Below, piece after piece: positions 1 through 8,049 of a stretch of DNA of 28,443 nucleotides. Position 1 is the first letter of the stretch. Every line of letters starts with the position of its first letter. The DNA comes from an uncultured Eubacteriales bacterium (GTDB lineage Bacteria; Bacillota_I; Bacilli_A; RF39; UBA660): positions 1 through 28,443 of the forward strand of contig CAJMAC010000012.1 in NCBI GenBank assembly GCA_905211265.1. Direction: 5' to 3'. Under the pieces are notes generated by a model. The model had not been told where the DNA came from and did no database searches. It saw only the letters and a program-made list of their open reading frames with translations. The position numbers and the translations under genes are program-made.

Positions 1-112
1 GAATCCTAATATAGAGTATAGTTATTTATACAAAGATGAAGGATTTAGTGATTATCTAATTAAACCAATAAATAGATCATTATTATTAAATATAATTAAT
101 AAGTACTTGTAA
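1..112 (+). CDS. Receiver-domain protein, C-terminal end (partial)
   Basis: Reading from base 2 to a TAA at 110-112 gives 36 residues, including GFSDYLIKPINRSLLL. The pattern G-x-x-D-Y-L-x-K-P-I followed by a helix is the end of a phospho-acceptor (REC) domain, where the Lys-Pro pair sits at the end of beta-5. The gene begins upstream of the window. Because the receiver domain is at the very C-terminus, it could be a hybrid histidine kinase or a stand-alone CheY-like protein; the phosphorylated Asp is not visible here. The stop codon lies in the loop of the terminator that follows. Confidence 0.65.
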   Translation, partial: NPNIEYSYLYKDEGFSDYLIKPINRSLLLNIINKYL

Positions 113-130
113 AATAGTACTTATTTTATT
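98..130 (+). terminator. Rho-independent terminator of the receiver-domain gene
   Basis: AATAAGTACT (98-107) pairs with AGTACTTATT (116-125), a 10-bp stem with an 8-nt loop, followed by a short T-rich tail. The stop codon of the upstream gene is inside the loop. Confidence 0.7.
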
Positions 131-157
131 TAAATTTTCTTAAATGTGTAGTATAAT
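129..157 (+). promoter_or_regulatory. Probable promoter of the AddB-like gene
   Basis: There is a perfect -10 box TATAAT at 152-157. The -35 region 17 bp upstream (TTTAAA/TTAAAT, about 129-134) is poor. It lies between the terminator and the ribosome binding site AGGTGAT at 164-170. Confidence 0.55.
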
Positions 158-174
158 ATTTCTAGGTGATAAAT

Positions 175-2520
175 ATGCAGTTAAAAGATAATACCTTACT
201 TATAGTACCAAATAAAATAAAAGAAAACATTATCCAAGAAATAAGAGAAAATAATCCATTATTAGATATAACTTTTATAACTAAAAATGAATTTATAAAA
301 AAAGTAACTTTTGATTATGATAATAAAACTATATATTACTTAATGAATAAATATAATATTAAATATGAAATAGCAAAAGTATACTTAGATAATATTTATT
401 TTGTAGAAGATATAAAATATGAATCAAGTAAATTAAATTATTTAGTAGAAATAAAAAAAGACTTAATAGAAAATAATTTACTTATCTTTGATAAAATATA
501 TAAAGAATATATTAAAACTAAACATATTGTAGTATATAATTTTAACTATATAGATAAATATTTTAATAAATTGTTAAGTGAATTTAATGATGTAGAAATA
601 ATTAATAAAAAATATAATAACTACAATATAGATACAATTTATTGCTATAATACTTTGGAAGAAGAAGTAAATGGAGTATCAGTAAAAATATGTGATTTAA
701 TTACTTCCAATATTGATATAAATAGTATTAAAATATATTATCCTTCATCATATCAAAATACTATAAATAAAATATTTAAAATGTATAATATACCAATTAA
801 TACAAATAAATCAAGTATTTATGATACTTATATAGGTAATTACTTCATAGAAAATTTAAATAAAACAATCGAAGACTCAATAAATAATATAATTAATTAT
901 GATGAAGAAATAGTATCTAAAATAATTAATATTTTAAATAAATATACTTGGTGTGATAATCTACTTGAAGTAAAAGATATGTTAATATATGAATTAAAAA
1001 ATACTTATATTGAAACAAAATATAATAAAAGTATTGAATTAATAGATTTAAAAGATAATAATATTACTGATAATGATTATGTATTTGTCTTAGGATTTAA
1101 CCAAGGAGAAATACCTACAATATATAAAGATGAAGAATATATAACAGATAATATTACTAATGTTTTAAATATAGAAAATACTCTAGAATTAAATAAAATA
1201 GAATATAACATAATTTTATCTAACCTAAAATCAATAAAAAACTTAAACCTATCATATAAATTAAATAGTGATAATGGTGTATGTTATATATCTAGTATGA
1301 GTGAAGTATTAAATTCTAATATTGAAAATATTGAAATAAACAATTACAAATATTCTAATAAATTAAATAAAATAAATCTAACTAAATATCTAGATAAATT
1401 AGTTAATTATGGAATAAAAGAAGATAACCTAGAATTATTATATAGTAATTATGATGTTAACTATAAATCATTTGATAATAAATATACTTTAATTTCTAAA
1501 GATAACTTATATAAATTTATAAATAATAAATTATTACTTTCATATAGTTCATTAGATAATTATAACAAGTGTTCATTTAAGTATTACTTATCTAATATAC
1601 TTAAAATAAGTATCTATGAAGAAACATTTATGACTAGTATTGGTACGATATTTCATGAAGTATTATCTAAAATGAATAATGAAGACTTTGATTTAGACAC
1701 TGAATATACTAATAGTATAAATAAATTAAATAAAGAATTTACCATAAAAGAAAAATTCTTCCTAAATAAACTAAAAAATGAATTAGATTTTATAATAACT
1801 ACCATAAGAAAACAATTAAGTAATAGTAACTTAGATAGTTATTTATATGAAGAAGAAATATATACCAATATACCAGGTAATATTAACATAAGATTTATGG
1901 GAATAATAGATAAATTAGTATATAAAAAATATAATGATAAAACAATTGTAGCAATAATAGATTATAAAACAGGAAATCCCAACACTAACTTAAATAATGT
2001 TATATATGGATTAGATATGCAATTACCAATATATTTATATTTAGCTAAAAATACTAATAAATTAACTAATGTAGAAATTGCAGGTTTTTACCTACAAAAA
2101 ATATTAAATAACGAAATAAATAAAGATTATAAAAATAGTTATTTAAAACTAAAAGAAAATAACTTAAAATTAGTAGGATACTCAAATAATGATATAAAAA
2201 TATTAAATGAATTTGATCCTACATATAATGATAGTACAATGATTAAATCATTAAAGACTACTAAAAATGGCTTTTATACCTATTCAAAAGTAATAAGTAG
2301 TGATAATATCAATAAAATAACTAATATTATAGATAATAAGATAAAAGAAAATGCTAATGATATAACTAATTGTAAATTTGACATAAATCCTAAAAGACAA
2401 AATAATGATTTATTAGGATGTAAATATTGTAAATTTAATGATATATGTTTTAGAAAAGAAGAAGATATTGTAGATATAAAAGAATATAAAAATCTAGAAT
2501 TCTTAGAAAGTGAGGAATAA
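175..2520 (+). CDS. AddB-like PD-(D/E)XK nuclease with iron-sulfur cluster motif
   Basis: This 781-residue protein resembles the C-terminal two thirds of AddB/RexB, the second subunit of the RecBCD-like AddAB helicase-nuclease. The segment YVFVLGFNQGEIP (about 303-315) is like the helicase-fold core. The nuclease domain (about 455-765) shows His494 (GTIFHE), Asp579 (GIIDK), Asp596 and Lys598 (IDYKTG) and a downstream Gln (DMQLPIY). Cys466, Cys749, Cys752 and Cys758 reproduce the C...CxxCxxxxxC pattern that holds a 4Fe-4S cluster in AddB. The protein is shorter than AddB (about 1150 residues) and starts at the 'LLIVP' strand, so the usual N-terminal Walker A motif is missing. A GTG at 166 is in frame, but AGGTGAT at 164-170 is the ribosome binding site for the ATG at 175, and the codon at 163-165 is a stop. 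It is followed within one base by murD. A repair role is inferred; AddA is not in the window. Confidence 0.75.
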   Translation: MQLKDNTLLIVPNKIKENIIQEIRENNPLLDITFITKNEFIKKVTFDYDNKTIYYLMNKYNIKYEIAKVYLDNIYFVEDIKYESSKLNYLVEIKKDLIENNLLIFDKIYKEYIKTKHIVVYNFNYIDKYFNKLLSEFNDVEIINKKYNNYNIDTIYCYNTLEEEVNGVSVKICDLITSNIDINSIKIYYPSSYQNTINKIFKMYNIPINTNKSSIYDTYIGNYFIENLNKTIEDSINNIINYDEEIVSKIINILNKYTWCDNLLEVKDMLIYELKNTYIETKYNKSIELIDLKDNNITDNDYVFVLGFNQGEIPTIYKDEEYITDNITNVLNIENTLELNKIEYNIILSNLKSIKNLNLSYKLNSDNGVCYISSMSEVLNSNIENIEINNYKYSNKLNKINLTKYLDKLVNYGIKEDNLELLYSNYDVNYKSFDNKYTLISKDNLYKFINNKLLLSYSSLDNYNKCSFKYYLSNILKISIYEETFMTSIGTIFHEVLSKMNNEDFDLDTEYTNSINKLNKEFTIKEKFFLNKLKNELDFIITTIRKQLSNSNLDSYLYEEEIYTNIPGNINIRFMGIIDKLVYKKYNDKTIVAIIDYKTGNPNTNLNNVIYGLDMQLPIYLYLAKNTNKLTNVEIAGFYLQKILNNEINKDYKNSYLKLKENNLKLVGYSNNDIKILNEFDPTYNDSTMIKSLKTTKNGFYTYSKVISSDNINKITNIIDNKIKENANDITNCKFDINPKRQNNDLLGCKYCKFNDICFRKEEDIVDIKEYKNLEFLESEE

Positions 2521-2521
2521 C

Positions 2522-3874
2522 ATGAATTTAACAGAATACAATAACAAATTAAAATCTAGTAAAATAGCTATATTAGGTTTAGGAGTAAGTAACATTCCTT
2601 TATTAGAATACTTACATAATTTAGGATGTGATGTAGTAGTATTTAATACCAAACCATTAGATAAAAATCTAATAGATAAATTAAATATTTATAAAATAAA
2701 GTATTACAATGAAGAAAATGCTTTTGATTATTTACATGGCTTTGATATTATTTTTAGAAGTCCATCAATTCTACCTACTAGAAAAGAATTAGTCATTGCC
2801 AAAGAAGAAGGAGCAGTAATAACTTCTGAAATAAGAGAATTACTTCATTTAGCACCATGCAAAGTAATCGGAGTAACAGGAAGTGATGGTAAAACAACCA
2901 CAACAACATTAATTAATGAAATATTAAAAGCTAATTCTTATCACACATTTCTAGGAGGTAATATAGGAACACCATTATTTACTAAATTACCTGAAATGAA
3001 AAAAGAAGATATAATAGTATTAGAATTATCTAGTTTTCAACTTATGGATATGGATATTAGTCCTGATATTTCTATAATAACTAATATTGCAGAAAATCAT
3101 TTAGATATTCATTCATCATTCGAAGAATATATAGATGCTAAAAAAAATATCTTTAAATATCAAGATAATAAAGGTATATTAGTAACTAATGCTGATAATG
3201 AAATAACAAATAAATTTAAAGGTAATGGTGAAACTAGATATTTTTCTAGAAGTAAACAAACAAACTATTTCTATACTGATGGAACTTATATTTATTATAA
3301 TGGTAAAAAAATATTAAATAAAAATGATATAAAATTAAGAGGAATACATAATTTAGAAAATATAGCAACAGCACTAACTGCAATAATAGATTTAATTGAT
3401 TTAGATAAAAGTATTGAAGTAATAAAAAACTTTAATGGAGTAGAGCATAGACTAGAATTTGTAAGAGAAATAAATAATGTAAAATGGTATAATGATTCCG
3501 TTAGTAGTTCTCCCACTCGTACAATAGCAGGATTATATTCTTATGATGAAAAAATAGTTTTAATAGCAGGAGGATATGATAAACATTTAGATTATACTAA
3601 TATAGCAAAACCTATTTTAGATAAAGTTACAAAGTTAATCTTGATGGGAGATACTAAAGAAAAAATATATAACGCAGTTACCACTTCAGTTATGAATCCA
3701 AATATAGAAATATATAAATGTAACACATTACAAGAAGTAGTAGATAAAGCAAAAGAAGTAGCAATTCCTGGAGAAATAGTATTATTTAGCCCAGCTTCTG
3801 CAAGTTTTGATATGTTTAAAAATTTTGCAGATCGTGGCAATCAATTTAAAGATTTAGTTAATAAATTAAAATAA
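2522..3874 (+). CDS. murD: UDP-N-acetylmuramoyl-L-alanine--D-glutamate ligase
   Basis: MurD adds D-glutamate to UDP-MurNAc-L-Ala in cytoplasmic peptidoglycan precursor synthesis, using ATP. The 450-residue length is normal. Visible motifs are the Mur-ligase P-loop GVTGSDGKTTT (Gly120-Lys124 core), LELSSFQL, NIAENHLDIH followed by AKKNIF, which carries the lysine carbamylated in Mur ligases, GVEHRLE, and the C-terminal SPASASFDMFKNFADRG signature that separates MurD from MurC, MurE and MurF. The usual NDSKATN loop reads NDSVSSSPTRT, a variant I believe also occurs in some clostridial MurD proteins. The start ATG at 2522 has GAGG at 2512-2515, inside the end of the previous gene, so the two genes are probably co-transcribed. 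Other mur genes are not adjacent. Confidence 0.95.
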   Translation: MNLTEYNNKLKSSKIAILGLGVSNIPLLEYLHNLGCDVVVFNTKPLDKNLIDKLNIYKIKYYNEENAFDYLHGFDIIFRSPSILPTRKELVIAKEEGAVITSEIRELLHLAPCKVIGVTGSDGKTTTTTLINEILKANSYHTFLGGNIGTPLFTKLPEMKKEDIIVLELSSFQLMDMDISPDISIITNIAENHLDIHSSFEEYIDAKKNIFKYQDNKGILVTNADNEITNKFKGNGETRYFSRSKQTNYFYTDGTYIYYNGKKILNKNDIKLRGIHNLENIATALTAIIDLIDLDKSIEVIKNFNGVEHRLEFVREINNVKWYNDSVSSSPTRTIAGLYSYDEKIVLIAGGYDKHLDYTNIAKPILDKVTKLILMGDTKEKIYNAVTTSVMNPNIEIYKCNTLQEVVDKAKEVAIPGEIVLFSPASASFDMFKNFADRGNQFKDLVNKLK

Positions 3875-3877
3875 AAA

Positions 3878-3908
3878 TATTATAGATTTTTCTATAATAC
3901 TTTTTTTT
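3878..3908. terminator. Bidirectional terminator between murD and a minus-strand gene
   Basis: TATTATAG (3878-3885) pairs with CTATAATA (3892-3899) around a 6-nt loop. A run of eight T (3901-3908) follows on the plus strand, and a T-rich tail follows on the minus strand, so it can serve both convergent genes. Confidence 0.8.
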
Positions 3909-4137
3909 ATCTAAAACTAAGATTTTGACTTCTTTCAAATTCTTTTTTTTGTTCATTTTCTCTTTGCATTAATAAAGCTTCAACAGAATGATTATAAAAT
4001 TCAACGTAACATGCAGCTGCAGCATTAATATCAGTAAGTTGATTATCATTGATACCCTTAGTTATAAAAGCTTTTGCTATATCTTCGGCAACTCTTTTTA
4101 TTGTATCATCATTTGTATCTTTAAAAAATGTAGCCAT
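3907..4137 (-). CDS. Small hypothetical protein (76 aa)
   Basis: I do not recognise a family. The protein begins MATFFKDTNDDTIKRVAED, is mostly predicted helical with a run INAAAACYVEF near residue 40, and ends in a charged stretch rich in Glu, Lys and Arg. It has no signal peptide or membrane segment and is probably cytoplasmic. It has an excellent ribosome binding site (GGGAGGA on the minus strand, about 4145-4151), its own extended -10 promoter, and the bidirectional terminator at its end. It is therefore likely a real, separately transcribed gene even though the function is unknown. Confidence 0.65.
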   Translation of the reverse strand: MATFFKDTNDDTIKRVAEDIAKAFITKGINDNQLTDINAAAACYVEFYNHSVEALLMQRENEQKKEFERSQNLSFR

Positions 4138-4159
4138 TATTTATTCCTCCCTTACTATA

Positions 4160-4167
4160 AGTATAAC
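4160..4167 (-). promoter_or_regulatory. Extended -10 promoter of the 76-aa gene
   Basis: On the minus strand TGTTATACT gives an extended -10 (TG-N-TATACT; TATACT at 4160-4165). No convincing -35 is present. It directly follows the clpB terminator. Confidence 0.5.
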
Positions 4168-4170
4168 ACA

Positions 4171-4204
4171 TAAAAAGAAAAAAGACTAATTAAATTAATC
4201 TTTT
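4171..4204 (-). terminator. Terminator of clpB
   Basis: On the minus strand AAAAGATTAA pairs with TTAGTCTTTT (4180-4204) with one mismatch and a 5-nt loop, followed by a T-rich tail. The stem includes the clpB stop codon at 4195-4197. Confidence 0.65.
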
Positions 4205-6285
4205 ATCACAAAATTATTATTTTCTACATCAATAGTAATTGTAGTATTTGGATTTATTGTACCCCTAATAATATTATTTGCTAACATTGTTTCAATATTT
4301 CTTTGAATATATCTTTTAACAACTCTAGCGCCATAATTAACATCATAAGAGTTATCTATAATATTATCAATTGCTTTATCTGTGATATTTATCTTAATAT
4401 TAACTAATCTTTCTTCAATTTCTTTAATAGATTTAACTATAATACCTCTAATTATATCTTTTGTTAAATAATTAAATGTTATTATTTCATCAATTCTATT
4501 TAAAAATTCAGGTTTAAAGTAATGTTTTAGTTCATCTTTAACTTCTTGCATTTTACCATCAAGTATTAAATCTGACCCGATATTTGAAGTCATTATAATA
4601 ATAGTATTTTTAAAGTCTACTAATTTACCATGATTATCAGTAATTCTACCATCATCAAGTATTTGAAGTAATATATTAAGTACATCTTTATGTGCTTTTT
4701 CTATTTCATCAAATAAGATTATAGAGTAGGGATTTCTTCTTACTTTTTCTGTTAGAGCACCTGCTTCATCATAACCAACATATCCTGGAGGAGCACCAAT
4801 TAATTTAGCAACTGAATGACTTTCCATATATTCACTCATATCAAATCTAATCATATGTTTTTCATCATCAAATAATTCATATGCTAAAGCCTTAGCAATT
4901 TCGGTTTTACCAACACCAGTAGGTCCTAGGAATATAAATGAACCAATAGGTTTAGTAGGATCTTTTATACCACTTCTTGCTCTAATAATTGCTTCACTTA
5001 CTAACTTACAAGCATTATCTTGACCTAAAACACGCTTCTTTAAATTTTCTTCCAAAGATAATAATTTATCTCTTTCACTACCCACTAACTTAGAAATAGG
5101 AATATTTGTCCATTTAGAAATAATCTTAGCAATATCTTCTTCGTCAACAGTATCAGATAATATATCAGAAGTATTTTCTAATTGTAATAAACTAAGTTCT
5201 TTTTCCAAATTAGGTATAATACCATGAGCATATTTAGCAGCATTTTCTAAATCATAATTATTTTCATAAGTAGATAATTTAAATCTTGCTCTATCAAGTT
5301 CCTCTTTTTTATTTTTAATCTTAGTATTAATATTTTTTTCATTTTCCCATTTAATTCTAAGAGCATTTTCTTCTTCTTTCATAGTAGTAATAGATTTATT
5401 TATTTCTTCAAGTCTATTTAAACTTATTTCATCTTTTTCCTTCTTTAAAGCTTGCTTTTCAATTTCTAGTTGCATAATTTCGCGAGTTAAAGTATCAAGT
5501 TTTTCAGGAACAGAATTCATTTGAACCTTAATAGTAGCACAAGCTTCATCAATTAAATCAATTGCTTTATCAGGTAAGAATCTATCAGTAATATATCTAT
5601 CAGATAGTGTTGCAGCCGCTACTAAAGCTCTATCTTTAATATTAACTCCATGATATAATTCAAATTTATTTTTAAGTCCTCTTAGTATTGTAATTGTATC
5701 ACTAACAGTTGGAGGATTAATCATAACTTTTTGGAATCTTCTTTCAAGAGCACTATCTTTTTCAATATATTTTCTATATTCATTTAATGTAGTAGCACCT
5801 ATACAATGAATTTCACTTCTTGCTAAAGCAGGCTTTAAAATATTACCAACATCCATTGCACCTTCAGCATTATTTCCTACAATCATGTGTATTTCATCAA
5901 TAAACATAATTATATTACCTTCAGATTTTTTAACTTCATCAATAACTTTTTTAAGTCTTTCTTCAAACTCACCACGGTATTTTGCTCCTGCAACTAAGGC
6001 AGCTAAATCAAGTTCCCAAATAGTTTTATCTTTTAAATTATTTGGTACATCTCCACTAACAATACGAGTAGCAAGTCCTTCAACAATAGCAGTTTTACCA
6101 ACACCGGCTTCACCAATTAATACGGGATTATTTTTAGTTTTTCTAGATAATATTCTAGTAATACTTCTTATTTCCTCATCTCTGCCAATAACAGGATCTA
6201 TTTTTCCTTCTTTGGCACTTTGAGTAATATCACGACCATATTTTTCTAAAACATTAACATTTTCATCTTCAAAATTCATATTCAT
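4195..6285 (-). CDS. clpB: ClpB-type AAA+ disaggregase lacking the N-terminal domain
   Basis: This 696-residue ATPase has two AAA+ modules: Walker A GEAGVGKT (58-65) with FIDEIH as Walker B, and Walker A GPTGVGKT (454-461) with LFDEIEKAH. Between them (about 266-373) is a long Glu/Lys-rich coiled coil, the ClpB/Hsp104 middle domain that works with DnaK to untangle aggregates; ClpC has a much shorter one. I see no ClpP-binding loop. Full-length ClpB is about 860 residues; here the protein begins just before NBD1 (VLEKYGRDIT), so the substrate-binding Clp_N domain is absent. It is not a missed start, because a promoter and operator lie directly upstream. The ribosome binding site is AAGGAAG before the first ATG. 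It is monocistronic and probably heat-shock regulated (see the CIRCE entry). Confidence 0.9.
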   Translation of the reverse strand: MNMNFEDENVNVLEKYGRDITQSAKEGKIDPVIGRDEEIRSITRILSRKTKNNPVLIGEAGVGKTAIVEGLATRIVSGDVPNNLKDKTIWELDLAALVAGAKYRGEFEERLKKVIDEVKKSEGNIIMFIDEIHMIVGNNAEGAMDVGNILKPALARSEIHCIGATTLNEYRKYIEKDSALERRFQKVMINPPTVSDTITILRGLKNKFELYHGVNIKDRALVAAATLSDRYITDRFLPDKAIDLIDEACATIKVQMNSVPEKLDTLTREIMQLEIEKQALKKEKDEISLNRLEEINKSITTMKEEENALRIKWENEKNINTKIKNKKEELDRARFKLSTYENNYDLENAAKYAHGIIPNLEKELSLLQLENTSDILSDTVDEEDIAKIISKWTNIPISKLVGSERDKLLSLEENLKKRVLGQDNACKLVSEAIIRARSGIKDPTKPIGSFIFLGPTGVGKTEIAKALAYELFDDEKHMIRFDMSEYMESHSVAKLIGAPPGYVGYDEAGALTEKVRRNPYSIILFDEIEKAHKDVLNILLQILDDGRITDNHGKLVDFKNTIIIMTSNIGSDLILDGKMQEVKDELKHYFKPEFLNRIDEIITFNYLTKDIIRGIIVKSIKEIEERLVNIKINITDKAIDNIIDNSYDVNYGARVVKRYIQRNIETMLANNIIRGTINPNTTITIDVENNNFVIKD

Positions 6286-6314
6286 AATAACACTTCCTTT
6301 CTTAAACTATATAC

Positions 6315-6342
6315 ATTATAACACATTTTTAGCAATTGTCAA
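6315..6342 (-). promoter_or_regulatory. SigA-type promoter of clpB
   Basis: On the minus strand the boxes are a perfect -35 TTGACA (6337-6342), a 16-bp spacer and a perfect -10 TATAAT (6315-6320). The CIRCE-like operator covers the -35 box. Confidence 0.85.
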
Positions 6343-6355
6343 TGCTTATTGCTAA
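6329..6355. promoter_or_regulatory. CIRCE-like HrcA operator
   Basis: The arms TTAGCAATT (6329-6337) and TATTGCTAA (6347-6355) are separated by exactly 9 bp, the same 9-9-9 geometry as CIRCE (TTAGCACTC-N9-GAGTGCTAA). The outer TTAGCA/TGCTAA bases match exactly; the inner bases of each arm are degenerate. Its overlap with the clpB -35 box fits repression by HrcA. The binding protein is inferred. Confidence 0.75.
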
Positions 6356-6379
6356 AAAGTTTTAATTTATTTAATTATA

Positions 6380-6408
6380 TTTACAAATATTATTATTTAT
6401 GATATTAT
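6380..6408 (+). promoter_or_regulatory. Promoter of the zinc-ribbon membrane protein gene
   Basis: TTTACA (6380-6385), a 17-bp spacer and TATTAT (6403-6408), with TG one base upstream of the -10 (extended -10). It is divergent from clpB. Confidence 0.6.
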
Positions 6409-6433
6409 TTTAATGGAATAGGAATGATAAAAT

Positions 6434-7258
6434 ATGAAATGTATTAAATGTGGGCATATAAATAATGATAATGATATATATTGTTCAGTATGTGGAAATA
6501 TATTAAGTGATAATACCATAAGAAGTTCAAATAGTAATATAAACATAAGTGAAATATTAACAAATAATAATAGTAAGTATGATTCAATAAAAAATAATTT
6601 AGTAGATGAAAGTTTAATTAATAAAAAAACAACAAAAAAAGATACGGAAGTAACTTATGATCCAAATAAAAAAACAAATATATTTAAATTATTAATTAAA
6701 CCAATAACAGAAATAAATTATATAAATCAAAATAAAAACTTTTTACTAATTATTATCACAATCATTTCGTTAACAATAGGTAATTTAATTAATACAATGG
6801 TAAATAATATATGGAAGATTAATGTAGATTTATATACAGGTAAAATAATAAGAGAATTTAATATTAAAAATTTATCAAATCTAAATTATGTCGATTTATT
6901 ACTAAAAGATTTATTTATATATGCAGGTATTCTTTTAGGTATTATAATTATCTATTATTTTGCATCATTAATAGTAAACAAAAGAATAGGATTTAAGAAA
7001 ATAAGTAATATTGTATGTTACTCCATTTATCCCTTTATAATTGGAGTATTCATAATAACACCATTTCTTAGTTTGTTATTTTATGATCTAAAAATAGTTC
7101 TTAATATAATATTTATTATTTATTCATTATCAATATTAACTATAAATATAAATAAAGAGTTAAATATTAATAATAATATTAAATTATATTTAAATGCAGT
7201 ATGTTTATCACTTACATTTATATTAACATATTATGTATATTATAAAGTTATTTTGTAA
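6434..7258 (+). CDS. Zinc-ribbon integral membrane protein, Yip1-like
   Basis: The 274-residue protein starts with a zinc ribbon: CxxC in MKCIKCGH and CxxC in YCSVCGN, the pattern of bacterial zinc-ribbon headed proteins. A polar Asn/Lys/Thr-rich linker (about 28-85) follows. The rest is hydrophobic, with about five membrane segments (roughly 103-122, 155-180, 195-212, 215-235 and 250-270). The arrangement resembles the YIP1/DUF1282-like membrane proteins that are common behind zinc ribbons in Firmicutes; function is unknown. Its terminator follows, so it appears monocistronic. AGG at 6420-6422 is a rather distant ribosome binding site. Confidence 0.7.
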   Translation: MKCIKCGHINNDNDIYCSVCGNILSDNTIRSSNSNINISEILTNNNSKYDSIKNNLVDESLINKKTTKKDTEVTYDPNKKTNIFKLLIKPITEINYINQNKNFLLIIITIISLTIGNLINTMVNNIWKINVDLYTGKIIREFNIKNLSNLNYVDLLLKDLFIYAGILLGIIIIYYFASLIVNKRIGFKKISNIVCYSIYPFIIGVFIITPFLSLLFYDLKIVLNIIFIIYSLSILTININKELNINNNIKLYLNAVCLSLTFILTYYVYYKVIL

Positions 7259-7323
7259 TATGTCTTAATACCAAGATATACAAATAATAATACTAAATTT
7301 TTTACATTAAAAGTATAAGAAAT

Positions 7324-7359
7324 AAAGGTTTTGAAATTACATATGTTCAAAACTTTTTT
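7324..7359 (+). terminator. Terminator of the zinc-ribbon gene
   Basis: AAAGGTTTTGAA (7324-7335) pairs with TTCAAAACTTTT (7346-7357) in a 12-bp stem with one G-T pair and a 10-nt loop, running into six T. Its GTTTTGA/TCAAAAC core recurs elsewhere in the window. Confidence 0.8.
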
Positions 7360-7381
7360 GTTAACTACTAGTTTTATTTAC

Positions 7382-7410
7382 TTGAAATACTAATGAATTT
7401 ATTATATACT
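7382..7410 (+). promoter_or_regulatory. Promoter of the unknown gene-xer-tdk operon
   Basis: TTGAAA (7382-7387), a 17-bp spacer and TATACT (7405-7410). It lies inside the 5' extension of the reading frame, which shows that translation begins at 7432 and not at the upstream ATG at 7393. Confidence 0.7.
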
Positions 7411-7431
7411 TATATTGATAGGAAGTGTAGT

Positions 7432-8049
7432 ATGAAACAATTATTAATAGGTATTACTAATGATAATAAGAAAGTAATTATTTATGAAACAAATACATTA
7501 TTTGAATTAGATTGTTTTACTTCAATGTTTAATAATTATAAAGATTTAGTAAATAAATATAATAAAAAAAATAACATTCATTTAAGAAATATAACTATTC
7601 AAACATCAAATGGTAATACTATAAATGATATTGTTTATAGTAGTAATGTTATACCTGAAATAAATATGTTATGTGATATGTATTATAAATATTTATTGGA
7701 AGATAAAATTAGAATTAAATATAGTTATTTAGCTAATTTACCATCATTTATTGGAAGAAATATATTTAATATAACTGAAAAAGAATTATTGTTTCATTTA
7801 AAAAATACTTTGAAAGATTATTCTAAAATAAGAAATATTTATTTTGAATTATTAAATCATGGTAGAATTAAATTAATCCTAGATAAAAAAGAAGACACTG
7901 ACTATTTAAAAGATTTAATTGATAATGCTACTTCATATGATAATGATACAGATATAATATTATCTAAAATTAAATCTAACGAATTAGAACCTAATTATTA
8001 TGATCATGAAGAATATTTGTCTATGAAATCAAAAGGACATAAGAAATGA
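7432..8049 (+). CDS. Hypothetical protein coupled to a Xer recombinase (205 aa)
   Basis: I do not recognise the family. The N-terminus (MKQLLIGITNDNKKVIIYE) looks like a beta-hairpin. The remainder is polar and rich in Asn, Lys, Ile and Tyr, with no membrane segment or signal peptide, and ends in a basic tail (KSKGHKK). The ATG at 7432 is chosen because AGGAAGTG stands 5' of it and a promoter occupies 7382-7410. The stop TGA overlaps the ATG of the Xer gene (ATGA, 8046-8049), so the two are translationally coupled and probably needed in fixed ratio. Confidence 0.7.
   Translation: MKQLLIGITNDNKKVIIYETNTLFELDCFTSMFNNYKDLVNKYNKKNNIHLRNITIQTSNGNTINDIVYSSNVIPEINMLCDMYYKYLLEDKIRIKYSYLANLPSFIGRNIFNITEKELLFHLKNTLKDYSKIRNIYFELLNHGRIKLILDKKEDTDYLKDLIDNATSYDNDTDIILSKIKSNELEPNYYDHEEYLSMKSKGHKK

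Noticed and set aside
3988..4173. Plus-strand reading frame opposite the 76-aa gene
   Set aside because: No ribosome binding site on that strand, while the minus-strand gene has a strong one with promoter and terminator.
5885..6223. Open reading frame of 112 codons on the plus strand
   Set aside because: It is the reverse complement of the conserved clpB NBD1; no ribosome binding site or family resemblance.
7393..7431. A longer start for the gene before xer (ATG at 7393)
   Set aside because: The -35 and -10 boxes at 7382-7410 lie inside this extension, and AGGAAGTG stands before the ATG at 7432.
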